The notes under the pieces were generated by a model. It was not told where the DNA came from, ran no database searches, and saw only the letters and a program-made list of their open reading frames with translations. The translations under genes and the position numbers were made by a program. This document shows, in pieces, positions 1-11,854 of a DNA stretch of 64,000 bases. Positions within the stretch are counted from its first letter, which is position 1. The number at the start of each line of letters is the position of its first letter. Origin of the DNA: Gnetum montanum (Eukaryota; Streptophyta; Gnetopsida; Gnetales; Gnetaceae); contig MNCI01012713.1 in the NCBI GenBank assembly GCA_015680685.1, forward strand, positions 724,003-788,002, given 5' to 3'.

Positions 1-1350
1 GCAAGTGTTTCCTTCCCATAGTAGGCACATGTCTTATTTTCCCTTGCATAATCTCAACCTAAGGAGTCTGTGGGCCCCATAGGTGATTAATGGTCAATGG
101 AAGTTAAGGACCAAAACCTAGAAGATTCTACCAAAGAACTCAAATACGTCAAACCAAGACACATAATCAAGAATATGGACATTGGTAGCAAGCTAAAGTA
201 TGGTCAGCATAGATGGATGATCAAGAAGGTGGAATGGAATTCCAAATTAAGGTCATGAGAAGTCCCTTGTAGAGTTTGTGTTTAAAATGACCTGATAAGA
301 ACCATCCTTAGTCTAGGCCAAAACCAACATCTTTTAGTAACTTTTCATCATCACTCTAAGATTGATCCACCCCCTCAAAACAGAGTGCACCCACAGAACA
401 ACCATCATTCCATAAATTGAGAAAAGAGAAGCAAGAAGTGAGAGAGGATCTTCAGGCATGGGTAACATGTCTTTCTAGTTTCATAACCAATGCTTGTAGC
501 CTATTTATATGTCTAAGGGGTGTGCTTTGAATTCCCATCATGTTTTGATTTTTTTTATTTTCTTTTTGGATGGGAACGACACCATGTAAAGACTTTATTT
601 AACTTCCTATTATTGGATAATATGGAATGGTAAGAAGTCCATGGAAACACCTGAGCACCCAAGTAAGTAGAAGAGTATAAAGAGTATTGAGTCCCCTTAA
701 AGTCACACCTTGTACAAATCTTTGAATCCTTCACAATTCCAAAAACTACCAAGGTCATTGATTTATTAAAAGTTCATTCAATGAAAGGGACCTCAAACTT
801 CCAAAACAAGGAAAACCATAGAATTTGTGAATGGGTGGATGTTGTGGACTCACTACCTATTCCATGAAAATGAAACCATGACTAAGCCATTAGTACAAAA
901 ATTTAAAAATAGAAACCAGACATTAGCAAACAAAACATTAAGTATAAACCACCATTAATAGTAGCTATAGCACCATTGTGTCTTGTTGGCACAAAGCTCA
1001 TTTTATTAGCAAAAACTTGAAAATCACACTCAAACCAAAAAAAGTAAAATATATAAGAAAGTTTAAAATATTCAAGAAAGATTTAAATGTACTAACGATG
1101 GTGTAAAACAAAAAAGGGTGTAAAATAGGAAAAATTTTGAAAATCAAAAAGATGTGAAATAAATAAATTGTAAAATCAAAAACATGGAAAATAAAAAAAA
1201 TAGAAAAATTGAGGAGCCATATGGATGATTAGCACAAATTTCCATCTCCTCCATGATTAAGTCAAAAGGAGGAGATTCAAAAAATTGAGTGTGGTTGTTC
1301 ATCCATTAAGGTATCTATTGCATTGGCTTGCTTAGGCTCATATAAAAGCT
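1..1350 (-). other. Non-coding spacer of A1 between integrase and the 3' ORF
   Basis: No coding frame is supported. The stretch aligns with 25735-26771 of A2 and about 49760-51050 of A3, so it is a conserved part of family A rather than host intergenic DNA. It holds T-rich and A-rich runs at 549-566 and 1130-1210. Confidence 0.6.
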
Positions 1351-1357
1351 TCACTTG

Positions 1358-2602
1358 TTAGATGTTGACCAACTGCTCTTTATTTGGGCTCTTAGGTTTG
1401 TATATAATCATGGTCCCAAAAGGAAAGGTTTTATCAATTATATAAGGTCCCTTCCACAATGTTTGGAACTTTATTTTTTGGGGTACATGTGTGGGATTCC
1501 AGTAGAGAACCTTATCTCTTAGTTGAAATTTTACTTTATGAATTCTTAGGTCATGTTGTTTCTTATTGAATGCCTTGCACACTTCATTCAAAGATAGGGC
1601 CACTAATCGATTTTTGTCTAGCACATTGAGGTTGATCAGTCTTTTTTTTAATGCTAGACTTAGGATCAAGATTTAGGTCAAAGGCTATTGAGAGTGTACA
1701 GAGCTCAGATTGAATTAAGAGCATTGGAAGTTTTCCATACACTAACTCATAGGGAGAGTAGCCAATAGGAAATTTCCATGTTGAGTGGTAGGCCCATAGG
1801 ACATCATTGAGTTTTGTGCTCCAATGTCTCCTATATTTGCTTATGGTCCTTCTTAGGATCTTTTTGATCTCCCAGTTAGTTACCTCTACTTAACTATTGG
1901 CTTGGGGATGATAGGGTGTTGTTAATTTATGTTTGACCCCAAGAAATTTATAAGTTTTCTAAAGGTGGCACCTATAAAATGAGTTCCATTATTAAAAATT
2001 AGTGCACGTGGCACCCCAAACCTATTTACAACATTTTTTGGTACAAATCTAGTAGTAGTGGATGATGTAGAATTAGTGACGACTGTTGCTTCTACCCATT
2101 TAGTGCAGTAGTTGACTACTACGATGATATACACCTTTCCATTGGACATGGGTGTGATGGAACCCATGAAGTCTATGCCTCATATGTCAAAGGGCTCTAG
2201 TGGTTGTATCTATTGTTGAGGATCCTCCATTTGTGTGATCATCCCACCATCTCTTTGACAACGTTTACAAGACTGAACAAACTAGTGAGCATCCTTGAAG
2301 ATTGTAGGCTAATAGTATCTTGTCATCAAGATTTTTATGGCTGTGTGTCTCCTTGCATAGTGGCCTTCGCAAGGGCCTTCACGAGCATCTTGGAGAACAT
2401 GTAGTTGATCCACATCAAGGAGACACCAATGAACTAGGCCATCAGCATACACCTTGTAAAGGTGTCCATTAATTTTCATGAAGTATTTTACCCAATGAAG
2501 AAATTGTTGTTTCTTCCTAAAGCTTAGATCTTGTGGCACCTCTTGAGTGAGAAGGTAAGTGAGGATGCCATCATACCATTTTTTTAGTAGGCACTTGATC
2601 AT
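1358..2602 (-). pseudogene. Integrase remnant of A1 (zinc-binding, core, C-terminal parts)
   Basis: Integrase would join the element cDNA to host DNA. Reading right to left, the zinc-binding segment (about 2250-2480) keeps GPCEGHY and, beyond a frame break, the distal CKRCQR cysteines. The core follows at 1922-2167 with the family motif TKWVEA. The C-terminal segment (1358-1669) has the VLYWNP and WKGPY signature. Both core positions that normally hold catalytic Asp read Asn: VVNY before CTKW, and FNNGTHF where SDNGT is usual. In-frame stops separate the pieces. This is an inactive copy and family assignment is firm. Confidence 0.8.
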
Positions 2603-2639
2603 TTATTGCTCCTGTAAAGAGGAGTTCATTTGGAAATTG

Positions 2640-3070
2640 ATCAAAAAGTAGGCTCTCTTTCTCTTTATTATCCCATCTTAACTAAGAGAGGTGGTTAGTG
2701 ACCACATTCTTAGTTCCTTTTTGATCTACCATTGTGAGATTGAATTCCTAAAAGATCACAAGCCACCATATGATATGGGGATTTATTGTTGGCTTATTCA
2801 TTAGGAAGTGGATGACACTGTGATTTGTGTACACAAACATCTTATAGCTAAGCACATAGTGCCTAAACTTCTCAAGAGCATACACCACTACCATTAGTTC
2901 TTTCTTAGTTATGGTGTAATTCAATTGTGCATCCATAATGCTTCAGCTCATGCAATGGATGTAATATGAACGTGTCTTATCATCCAACTACATAAGCATG
3001 GCTCCCAATGCATAATTAGGTGTGTTTGTCATTATATGAAATGATCTAGACTAGTATGGTGCCCATAGAA
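2640..3070 (-). pseudogene. RNase H remnant of A1
   Basis: The segment shows the Ty3/gypsy RNase H pattern: a YALGA motif at the start, KKELMVVVYALEKFR in the middle (the Glu is kept), then VYTNHS, where the family has VYTDHS. The third acidic position is therefore Asn and the first Asp is also lost. RNase H would degrade the RNA strand during reverse transcription. It lies directly before the integrase on the minus strand and continues from the RT remnant to its right. Confidence 0.75.
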
Positions 3071-3079
3071 TTGGAGTTT

Positions 3080-3360
3080 CTATGAGTTTGCCTTTTTGTT
3101 GTTGGAATGCATGTGCACACTCCTTGGTCTAGATGAAAGGAGCATATTTCTTCATAAGCTCAACCAATGAATTTGCAATCTTAGAGAAATTCTCTATGAA
3201 CCACCAATAATAGCCAGTGTGTCCAAGGAATCATTAGACTTCTTTGACTATCTCTGCTTGGCATGTGATTCCTTGGATGATCCTTATCTTTTTCGACTTT
3301 ACCTCAATCCCTTCTTGTGAAATTCGGTGCCCTAGTACTATGCCTTCCTAGACCATTAAA
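3080..3360 (-). pseudogene. C-terminal reverse transcriptase remnant of A1
   Basis: Only the RT thumb/connection end survives, recognisable from the gypsy pattern of 'GH.I...G', 'SFLG' and 'GYYW.FI.NFSKIA'. The polymerase core (palm with the xxDD box) is absent. At about 3361 the sequence jumps straight to protease-like sequence that in A3 lies about 1.2 kb further along (A3 about 52998 to 54206). Confidence 0.7.
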
Positions 3361-3620
3361 TGTGCATCAACAATGCTTAACCAAGCCCTTTCCATAATTA
3401 TGGAGAAGTCACCTTTACAGTTCTTGACCTTAATCACTATAAAATTAGCCAGATAGGACCACCCACAAATTGTGATTACAATATCCTCCACTTGTCCCAA
3501 AGGAGCAATGATTGAAAGGTGGTAGGTTCCAAGCCTTGTACATGTCATAAGTGATGAGATTGACACTAAAACCAAAATTATGAAGAGCCTTGCATGGTTC
3601 ATGTCCAACGATCTACAATT
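3361..3620 (-). pseudogene. Retroviral-type aspartic protease remnant of A1
   Basis: The segment aligns with the protease regions of A2 and A3. It carries SVNLITYDMYKAWNLPP followed by a 'GDFSIIM' C-terminal motif typical of retropepsins. The active-site Asp-Ser/Thr-Gly is destroyed here (NFG at the equivalent place). The protease would cleave the Gag-Pol polyprotein. A frame change splits the segment. Confidence 0.65.
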
Positions 3621-3639
3621 AAATAAGAGGACTTCTTGG

Positions 3640-6168
3640 GTCAGATCATTTCATGGGAAGGTTGCCAACCTTGATCTAATCAGAAAAAACATGAGTTAAC
3701 ATATGGTGCAGATCTAAGGTAGTGTTTGGTTTGAAGGATGCTTGAATATATTTGATGCACAGGATGAGGGTGTTTGAGATGCAGGGTGACTAGCTACATT
3801 AGGTTGTGAGGGTTTGGGAGGATTGTTAGGTTAGAAAAATGATTGTTTCCTAGATCTATTGTCCAAACCACTCAGTTGGAAGGCCAATTGTGAATGTACA
3901 ACCCTTGGCATTTTGTTGCTGCGATTGTGTAAGAATTTCATCTTACATAGATAGAGCAAGAGGTAACTGGGTAGAGGGAAGAGAGATGTGTGTAGATGGA
4001 TGTGGAGGATGGTATGGATATGGGTGCTCCCCTTGAGTAGATGGTAAATGAGTTCAATAATACACTAGAGGGTAATAATAATGCTAGAATGAGGTGTGGC
4101 TTGTAGAGCTTTGTGGAGAAACAAGTTGTTGAACATAGTACCCATATGGATCTAATTACTTGTAAGGGTATTGCTGTCTTGGTGGTGGCATTTCCCATGA
4201 CTATGGTTGGTTTCATTGCTAGTATTACTCATATGGTTGTGGTGGAGTTCCACTAGGATAGTAGGCTTTTTTTTATTGGTGGAATTGCCTTACATTGCCT
4301 TGAGGATAAGGCAATTGTTTGGGTCCTTGCCTCTGTGCTAGTCAAGGATTCAAAGTGTACACCCCAGACTCTTGTAAGTGTGATACCATAAGGTAACATC
4401 CCTTTGGATGCTCATATTGATAGATGTCACATTGAGCGTCATCATCAAAGTTTATCTCCACAACTTCTTCCACTGCAACAGCTTTAGCCTCACCTCTAAG
4501 GTAGGCACATTCAGCTTCTTTCCACCTCTTGCAGTCATGATCACTATTCTACTCTCTGGATACTTAAATAATGTTCATAGTAGTTTTAAAAATTTCATCT
4601 AAAGATTCCCATAATTTATCAACCTTAGCCAAAATATTGGAAACAAATTTTTGGATAGGCAAGGTTTTCCTATTCACCACTTCGTCGAGTGGTGACTTCT
4701 TCTCATTAGCGAATAGGACCACCCTTTTCCTAATGGAAGGATCATTATTATATTCTTCTACACTTTCCTTTTTTTGCAAATCACCTCCTTCTTTTGCTAC
4801 CTACTCTATCGACCTTTATATTTGATGAGCTCTTAGTTCAGATAGTCTCCCTTAGGCATAAACTCCAAGAGTTCTTTTGGTTTTTGCTTTGAGTCCATTT
4901 ATGATTTTAGGAGTTGTTCCCTTTGAGAATAACCATGGCTAGTACATCAATGTAAGAGAGAATAATAAATTTCCATGGCAGCATCCTAGGGCTCATGTAT
5001 TCCCTATTTCAGCCTTGGATTTGCCTTCTCATATTAGACACTCTGGAGTACATCTAGTATTTGTCATTAAATAGTTCTAGCATGGTACTCCATTTGTGAA
5101 TGGATTTCAGCTTTAAGGACTAGTATCAACTTTTAGCCTCTTTAATGAGTGTCTTGGGGAAGAGCTTGAGTTTTTGACAATCATTTTCAATGTTCTACAA
5201 GGCACAAGCATCGTGAAAAGCTTGTAGATATGTCTATGAATTAGAGTTATATCCCCCCCCCCTCTCAGATCTTGGGATATTGTTCATGTCTAAGTGCTTG
5301 ATCTGGTTATCCTTCACATGTCTAGTTGGAATCTTAATTGCCTCTACAATGTTAAGCATGCTTTAAGTTTCCAACAAAGGCTCATCATCATCATTATTTC
5401 ATTTTCAATGATGATTTTCTCTATTACCCCTTTTTTCATCACGAGCTTTGTGATTAGTATTATTGTCCCATTCAACACCTCCATCACAATTGTTAATTTT
5501 GCAATATCTTTAAAAATCAGAACAAGAGGAAGAAGAGGATGTAGATAAAGAGGATGAGGAGGAATAAGAACTACCATCACCATGATCTTTGCCAACTTCC
5601 CTTCGATTGTCATAACCACATTCATTAGATTTATTATTATCTTAATGCTTGTTCGAGCTCTTACCTTGACTACCATCTTTCCTGAACTTGGAATGTTCAT
5701 AGTAGAATGTAGATTCAGGTTCACACCCCCATCATTAGTAACCTAGGTTGGAGAATTTTCATGTTGAAAGCTCTTAGAGAAAGGGCCCTTATTATCATCT
5801 TAGTTTTGCAGGAATAAGGGATTGGTGAACTATTTTTCCTTCACAACCTAATGATGCTTCTCTTGATGTCGATCTCTCGTGCATTGTGTGTTAAAGGCAT
5901 AGTAGTCCTAATTGTCATAGTCATGCATAACATACTCTTCTTGAAGATCACAAATGCCTAACTTCTTAAGATTTTGAAGCAACATCACGAGCATAGATCA
6001 ATTGAGGGGCATTACAATGTTGCCCTCCATATCACACCATTGCAGTTGCTCATCCTGATGTAAGATGAAGGTGAAATCAAGCACATACTCATTTGGATGA
6101 GTATATACCACCTTGCACTATTGTCGGACTAGCAGTTTGAAATCTTCATGCCTGCAAGAAGAAGACAT
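3640..6168 (-). pseudogene. gag remnant of A1
   Basis: The start is placed at the ATG at 6168 because the same MSSS(R/H) start and a following 'THPDEYVLDFTF'-like stretch recur at 31220 and 57043. Next come a serine-rich linker (about 5340-5720), a retrotransposon gag core with a WY-SL motif (about 4850-5350), a short Cys-rich stretch (about 4480-4560), and a Pro/Tyr/Gln-rich tail (about 3940-4250). Gag would form the virus-like particle. Many stops and frameshifts are present. Domain edges are approximate. Confidence 0.65.
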
Positions 6169-6300
6169 TTTGCAAATAAATAAAATATCAATGTGCTATT
6201 ATAATTATATGTTGTGTGAGAGTGATGTTGATCTTTGGTTTGTCCACTGATATTAATACTGTTCACTAATCTTAAATAGCACATGTTTCAACAAATAGAG

Positions 6301-6318
6301 TCCTCGATAATGATGCCA
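6301..6318 (-). promoter_or_regulatory. Primer binding site of A1 (tRNA-Asp type)
   Basis: On the minus strand the site starts one base after the LTR's CA end and reads TGGCATCATTATCGAGGA. Plant tRNA-Asp(GTC) predicts TGGCGCCGTTGCCGGGGA. By eye 12 of 18 bases match and all six differences are transitions, as expected from decay of a methylated site. Confidence 0.7.
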
Positions 6319-6319
6319 A

Positions 6320-7268
6320 TGATAAGCAGTCAAGGTACCCCTACATCGAACCATACAAATCACAAAGCATTCACATGCAATCTAATGGACTCTATAGTTT
6401 CTAGTACATTAGTCTTCTAGGAAGTGAACCTTGCCCTAAGGTCATTCATTGTCTTCCCAATTACACTTGCGATGTACAAAGATATGGTTAAGTATAATCG
6501 AGGCATATGATTTTTATTATTTTATGTTTTATGTTCTTTGATGCTTAGAGTAGAGAGATGAAATCATTTAACACTAATTTAATTTAACCACTTAACTAGT
6601 ATCTAACTATTCCTAACATAAGCATCTATTCCCACTTTCTGTACATGTCCTAAACCCACGTATCCACTATTGGGTTACGAAGTGCTACACTACTAGGTCC
6701 ACCAAGCAATAATGCTGCTATGATTACCAAGTAAATATGTGTTTACATTTAAAACAGTTGTACTTATGTAGTTAATCTATTTAGCTTAATTAATTAACTA
6801 GTCCCTTAAATTCTAATTTATATTAATTAATTGCATATTTTATGAAAATAATAAATGCATAAATAAATCATTAATCTATTCTAAGTGTTGCAAGGTTTGA
6901 TCAAAAGGTTCATCTTTATTACCATACATACTAGTGTGGTTCAAGTACAACAGTGATTGAATAAACATTTCTACACTTTCTGACTCCTACTGCTGGCACT
7001 TAAAGAAATATTTTAACTTTCAAATGGACAAACTACAAGAGTTTTGCTACTACTATGACTTCTATCTTCCATTAACATGGATGGGAGCTTGTATTTATAG
7101 TTTTTGCTATAGTACTACATCACTGGGACCCCATAGATGTAGCAAATGCTATGTTGACGTAACCCCGTCAATGGGGCAACACCACATAAATGAGGCCTCA
7201 TTGACGAGGACTTGTCAACAAGGCCATGTCAACAAGGGCTTGTTGGCACAACACTTTCACACTCATCA
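6320..7268 (-). repeat. 5' LTR of A1
   Basis: The LTR is 949 bp, homologous to four other LTRs in the window. Its plus-strand reading begins TGATAAGCAGTCAAGG and ends CACTCATCA, a slightly decayed form of the TGATGAG...CTCATCA inverted ends. A TATA-like box (minus strand CTATAAATAC) lies at 7091-7100. The U3 side carries GTTGACG-type repeats. Confidence 0.9.
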
Positions 7269-8940
7269 ATGATGTATCTACAAGGGGATGCCTTATCTCC
7301 AAATCCCTAATGATCTGGTACAAGGTTCAATGTGGAACTGTACCTGGATTATTTAATCCAAACTACCTACATATATGTGACACCACAAAATTAGGTCCTA
7401 TGTAGTTTTACTAGATGGTCAAGATAGCATGGAACCATAAAGGATCTCCATGCTTCTCCAACCCTTGTTGTAGAGGGAAACGACCTTGGATTGACCAACA
7501 AGGCATGTTTTCCTACATCTATATAGCTACATGTTCCAAAGACTCTTATTCACCATTTTGTAAGTCATTTTTCTTTGCTTTTATTTATCCATGGTGTTGT
7601 TAGTGTTTGTAGACATCATAACTCTATACCTTCACAAAAGGTGGATAAAATAAAATGAGGCTTTTACTAAAATTTTTAGCAAGAATATCATGAAAAAGAT
7701 AAAGGTATATGTGGTAGATTTAGCAAGGACAACAATCATAACAGGTGAGAGGTTGATGGTGTTAAGGCATAAACAATGGTGGTAAGGAATAAAAAAGGTG
7801 GTAACTAGGTGTGCTAAAGGTAGTGGCTAGTAAGGGTTTTATTAGTACTAAGGCAGGATAGCACAAGAGCTCATATTTTTTAAGGGGGAGATGGGGCATG
7901 GAATGGGTGGGGGCTAGTGGAGGTTTCACATGTATCACATGATCCCATTGTGCAAATCCAGGGTTAAATCTTGTGCTTCAGTGTAGCCCCACCATGCATG
8001 ATGTTGCATTATAGCATGGCCCTACTGCACTGCCATAGAATGGGTTGCATGTATCTATGTAACAAGAAAATTATTATTATTGTTTAAAAATGCAAATCAA
8101 ATAGTCCATATTAACTAAAGCTAATTCAATTGAAAAGGTTGATAAGGTGGCTAGTTGGATGAAGCTTAGTAGTTTTTCTCAATAGCTTAAAAATCACAAG
8201 AGCATCTCTTCGTTTGCCCAAGTTACTTTTTAAATTTTAATATTTTAATTTTTTAACTTTAGCATGTTTCTTAAAAAATTAAAACTACAATATCTTACAA
8301 AACATGTATTAGATCAAGACAAAATTGGTACTATTATAATTGTCTCAACAAGCACTACGTGTTGAACTCTACATAAAATTTTTTAAATGATAGAATTTTC
8401 AAAAAGTAAAAAATCTCAGGTAAATCTTAGTAAAAAAATTTATTAAAAATTAAGTTAACTAAATTTTCTTTTGCTTTAACTAGTAGAGTCTTTCTTAATA
8501 ATTAGTAGTAATTGATAGACTAACTACTCACTTTTTCTAAACATAAGCTTAACTTATGTAAAATTCTTTTATAAAGTAAGATGAGTTACAAAGTTAAATC
8601 CCACTCAATGTGAAGATTTATAATAAGATTAAGGCTAAGGATTGAGGCAAGAAGAAGAAGCAGTAGAAGGATGTTAGTTATTTCCAGAGTCATGAAACCA
8701 CCAAAGTAACCTAGCCATGCAAAGTCATGACACCACTAAAGTAACCTACCCATGCTTTTGTAGTTTCAGTAGGTGGAAAAAGGTTACTCTTAATTTTAAA
8801 GTTATTTTAAATTAAATTATGTATTAGGATCTACCAACTTAGTTTGTTAGTTATGAAAGGTCAGGGATTATGAGTTTATAATGATGTTTGAAATATTTGA
8901 TTTCCTCATTTTTCTTCCTCATAAACAAAGTGTGTATAAT
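7269..8940. other. Left part of duplicated block X, unit 1, no gene recognised
   Basis: The first bases, ATGATGTATCTAC, directly abut the A1 LTR. The stretch aligns with 32286-33860 at very roughly 90% by hand. No coding frame, RNA gene or element boundary is supported. Short open frames here are not shared between the two units. Confidence 0.6.
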
Positions 8941-8949
8941 GACTTGATT

Positions 8950-10770
8950 CTTGATTGATGTAGTCTATATAATACGACATCTAGTATTTCTTCAATAGTT
9001 TTTAATAATATTGTTGATTTAACTAAAGATACTATAAGACATGATTTAGGTTTTCATGTTGGTGAGGAATCATTCACATTTAGTCGCAAATCTCATGAAT
9101 TTCATTAGTTCTATTCAAAGAGAATTTTTGAGTACGTGAACACCATAAAAATCCTTGAAAAGGATTTCAATGAAGGAAATTTTAACGATAATGTTGAATT
9201 TCAAATTTTTTATATGTTATCTTTTTATTTGATGGTGAAAAGAATGGTAGAGTATGTGATTAGTCATATTCTTGTTTCGTTCATTTCTTTGCCACAATGG
9301 AATTACTTGTTAATGTCTTTAAAACATAAGGAGATAAGTTTAGTATCTAGTGTATACCCATGTTCATGATCTTAATACTATGTTATGATGTTAAAAATAA
9401 CTACTTCTCCCTTGATCCCCAACAATATCCTACATACCTTTAGGATGAAAGTACTATGAAAGATAGAGTTAAAGGTTATAAAATAGGTCACAAAGCTATT
9501 ATACAATCTCAAAATTATAAAGGTGTTGATGAGGTATTTAATATTTCTTATTTACCCTTTTGATTCATTAATTATTTATTGGTATTATATTTTTATGTTC
9601 TTGTGAACATTGAAGTGCATATTAGACCTAAAGTTGAGGCCACAAACCCTAAAAAGAATATGTTAAGAGAATTAAGTTCAAAGGTAATTGTTTTCTTATT
9701 CTTCTTAAACTATCTTATTTTAATTAACTCAATTTTTTTCTTATATCATTATTTTTTCTTAATCAAAAATCATGTATCGATTTTCCTATTATTAATGAGG
9801 GACCATAAATAGGGCAAAAAAAGAGTATCTTGTAAAGGTAAGTTAAATACATCTATGTTATTCTCTTGACCTCTTATCCTATACTAATAAAATTATTAAT
9901 TATTTACAAACATCATTAGGTCAAGGGTTCCTAGCTAAAAAACCAAGAAAGGTAGGTGGGAAGTCTAATCCTATATAATTCACTTCTACCCCTAAGAAGA
10001 CTATTACACCACAACCTGAGTCTCCTAAGCTAATGTATCCTCAAGCTACTTTCATCAAAATTTTCCCTTTATTTACCACTCCTATTACAATCTTAGCAAC
10101 TCCCTCCATTGGTACTACATCTATTATTCCATTTTCATGAATTTTGATTAATGACTTATCCTACTCCCTTAGTTGATCCATGATATTAAAGAAGAGGTTT
10201 TGATGATCTACCATGTTAGTGATAAAATTACTAAGAACATACTGAGCTAAGTTCGAGAGGGATTGTTCCAACTACAAGAGGCCTAGGGATGAAACTTAAA
10301 AATCATTGTAAGTTGATACTATTGAATGATACTTCTAAGTATTATAGGATTTTGAAGAATTTTCTTAATGTTATCAAGGGTTTAGAGCAAATATTAAGAG
10401 AGTTGGAGGGTTCCTTTTATCTTGCACAACACATGATGAACATTGAATAACTTTCAAAAATGGAGAATAAATGCTTTCATGCAAGAGGTTTGATTTTTTA
10501 TACTTTGTCTTCTTACTTATTTAACTTCAATGTTTTTTTTAGAGAGGAAGGAAAAAGAATGAAAGGAAGATATTTCTCAACATGATGCTTAGGTTGAACT
10601 ACTAAACATGAAGCTACAAAATATAAAGATGCTAAGAAGGTTATATGAAACAACACTAAATATATCCATCATCCAACTTGGTCATGAGCTAGCTTCTTAT
10701 TGTGATCTAATTTCAAACAAAAATGCTATAAAAGAAGAACGAGAGGCGTAGGCAAAGAAGGTTTAAGATA
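8950..10770 (+). pseudogene. Unrecognised multi-exon gene remnant, unit 1 copy
   Basis: I do not recognise this gene. Coding-like segments are separated by spliceable introns: 9684-9799 (GTAATT...AG), 9838-9919 (GTAAGT...TTAG) and a short one ending in a T-tract plus AG at 10541-10542. Joining them preserves a plausible frame: a segment with DPQQYPTYL at about 9415, a basic segment (AKKPRKVGGKS) at 9920 onward, a Pro/Ser/Thr-rich stretch, then a charged coiled-coil-like tail (10380-10770) with QILRELEG and LYETTLNIS. The same splice sites recur at 33860-35740. Stops throughout show that it is dead. It could be a host gene or the coding region of an unusual transposon. Confidence 0.45.
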
Positions 10771-11485
10771 TGATATGCTCATTTTGGTTGAAATTTTAAT
10801 TTCTTTCTTGTTTTCTATTCTTTATTTTAAATCCCTTAGTCTTTCATATTCCCTTCTTCCAAAGTTATATTATTATCATGCTTCTTCTTTTTTATTTTTG
10901 CAATTGATGTATTTAACTTGAACACTTGATAAAATTTTCAATCATGTTTCCCACTTATATCCAACTATTCATCCTAGATTATGGTTTTCTTTGATATCAA
11001 TTTTGGAATCTTGTATCCAAATGTCAAGGATTAACTTGGTTTTAATGTACATAACTTGAAAAATGTACTTAAAAGGAAATAGAAACCACTTTGTTGTAAC
11101 TAAAAAGAAAAAGGCAAGGTAGGATCTTCACTAATAATGAAGGTGGATAATATAACTAATGTTAAAGTGGAGGCCTTGGAATTGTCTTCCTATGACACAG
11201 AGTACCCTTAGGGGTAATGCAAAACTACCATCATAGTTAGATTCTAAGATTAAGAGGTGATTAGTCTCTTCTTTTCCTACTTCACCTAGCACTTGTCACT
11301 TACCATTATTGGCTCTGTAACTCCATGTTGGCACGACCTCTATGTTTTTGACCTTAAATGCCATAGGTTAAGCTCTCCAAGAGTATCATGAATAATTATA
11401 ACTATTCATTATGAGATGCCTATTCATATTAAAGATTGATTACATAGTTTTAATATCATATTACAACTCTTATCCTTAATTAGAA
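10771..11485. other. Block X spacer, unit 1
   Basis: This is AT-rich sequence shared with about 35741-36475. No feature is supported beyond homology to the second unit. Confidence 0.5.
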
Positions 11486-11815
11486 ATGGAATGTGACAAT
11501 TAGGAAGTTTCAACCCAATACCTGTTATTTTCTATAGAGATTTTAATGCAAAAGCTAGAGTGATGTTCATCAAATCTAAAAATCTAGACTTGTAAGAGAC
11601 TCTTTTGAAGAGAAAGCTAATTTGAAGAAGATGTTTTTATTAATTCATCATGCCATTTGATTGGCCAATGTATAGACCACCTATTGAATCATCAGTAGGG
11701 AAGTCAAATCTCCAAATTTGAAAATTGATGATGCCCATAGATAGTGTTCATTAGTAGTTATGGTTTACTAATTATACTACCATGAGTACTGAAGATGAAA
11801 CAACATACTTCTTTG
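11486..11815 (+). pseudogene. Degenerate CCR4-type deadenylase C-terminal remnant, unit 1
   Basis: The stretch carries an NPIPVIFYRDFNAK-like segment, a 'NLKKMF' segment and an 'IDSVH...TNYTTMSTED' segment in the same order as the longer CCR4-like pseudogene at 39141-40211. Active-site Gly before Asp-Phe-Asn reads Arg. There are several stops and frame changes. It would represent the catalytic endonuclease/exonuclease/phosphatase domain of a poly(A) deadenylase. The duplicate is at 36475-36785. Confidence 0.55.
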
Positions 11816-11854
11816 TAAAGCTACCTTCCTCATTACACAAAAAACATTGCTAGT

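Larger units (their letters stand above)
1..7268 (-). mobile_element. Family A Ty3/gypsy element copy A1, 5' part, truncated by window edge
   Basis: This is a minus-strand LTR retrotransposon read right to left: 5' LTR (6320-7268), tRNA-Asp-like primer site, gag, protease, RT remnant, RNase H, integrase, then non-coding spacer down to base 1. The integrase (zinc finger, core and C-terminal segment) and gag resemble the Athila/Tat-Ogre side of Ty3/gypsy, and no chromodomain is seen. The 3' ORF and 3' LTR should lie left of the window. The copy is dead: many in-frame stops, a deletion of about 1.2 kb removing the RT core at about 3361, and Asp-to-Asn changes in integrase and RNase H. It aligns end to end with A2 and A3. 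Confidence 0.85.

Noticed and set aside
1261-1275. AAAAGGAGGAG as a plus-strand polypurine tract
   Set aside because: The surrounding element is on the minus strand, no LTR start follows, and the matching place in A3 is also not next to an LTR.
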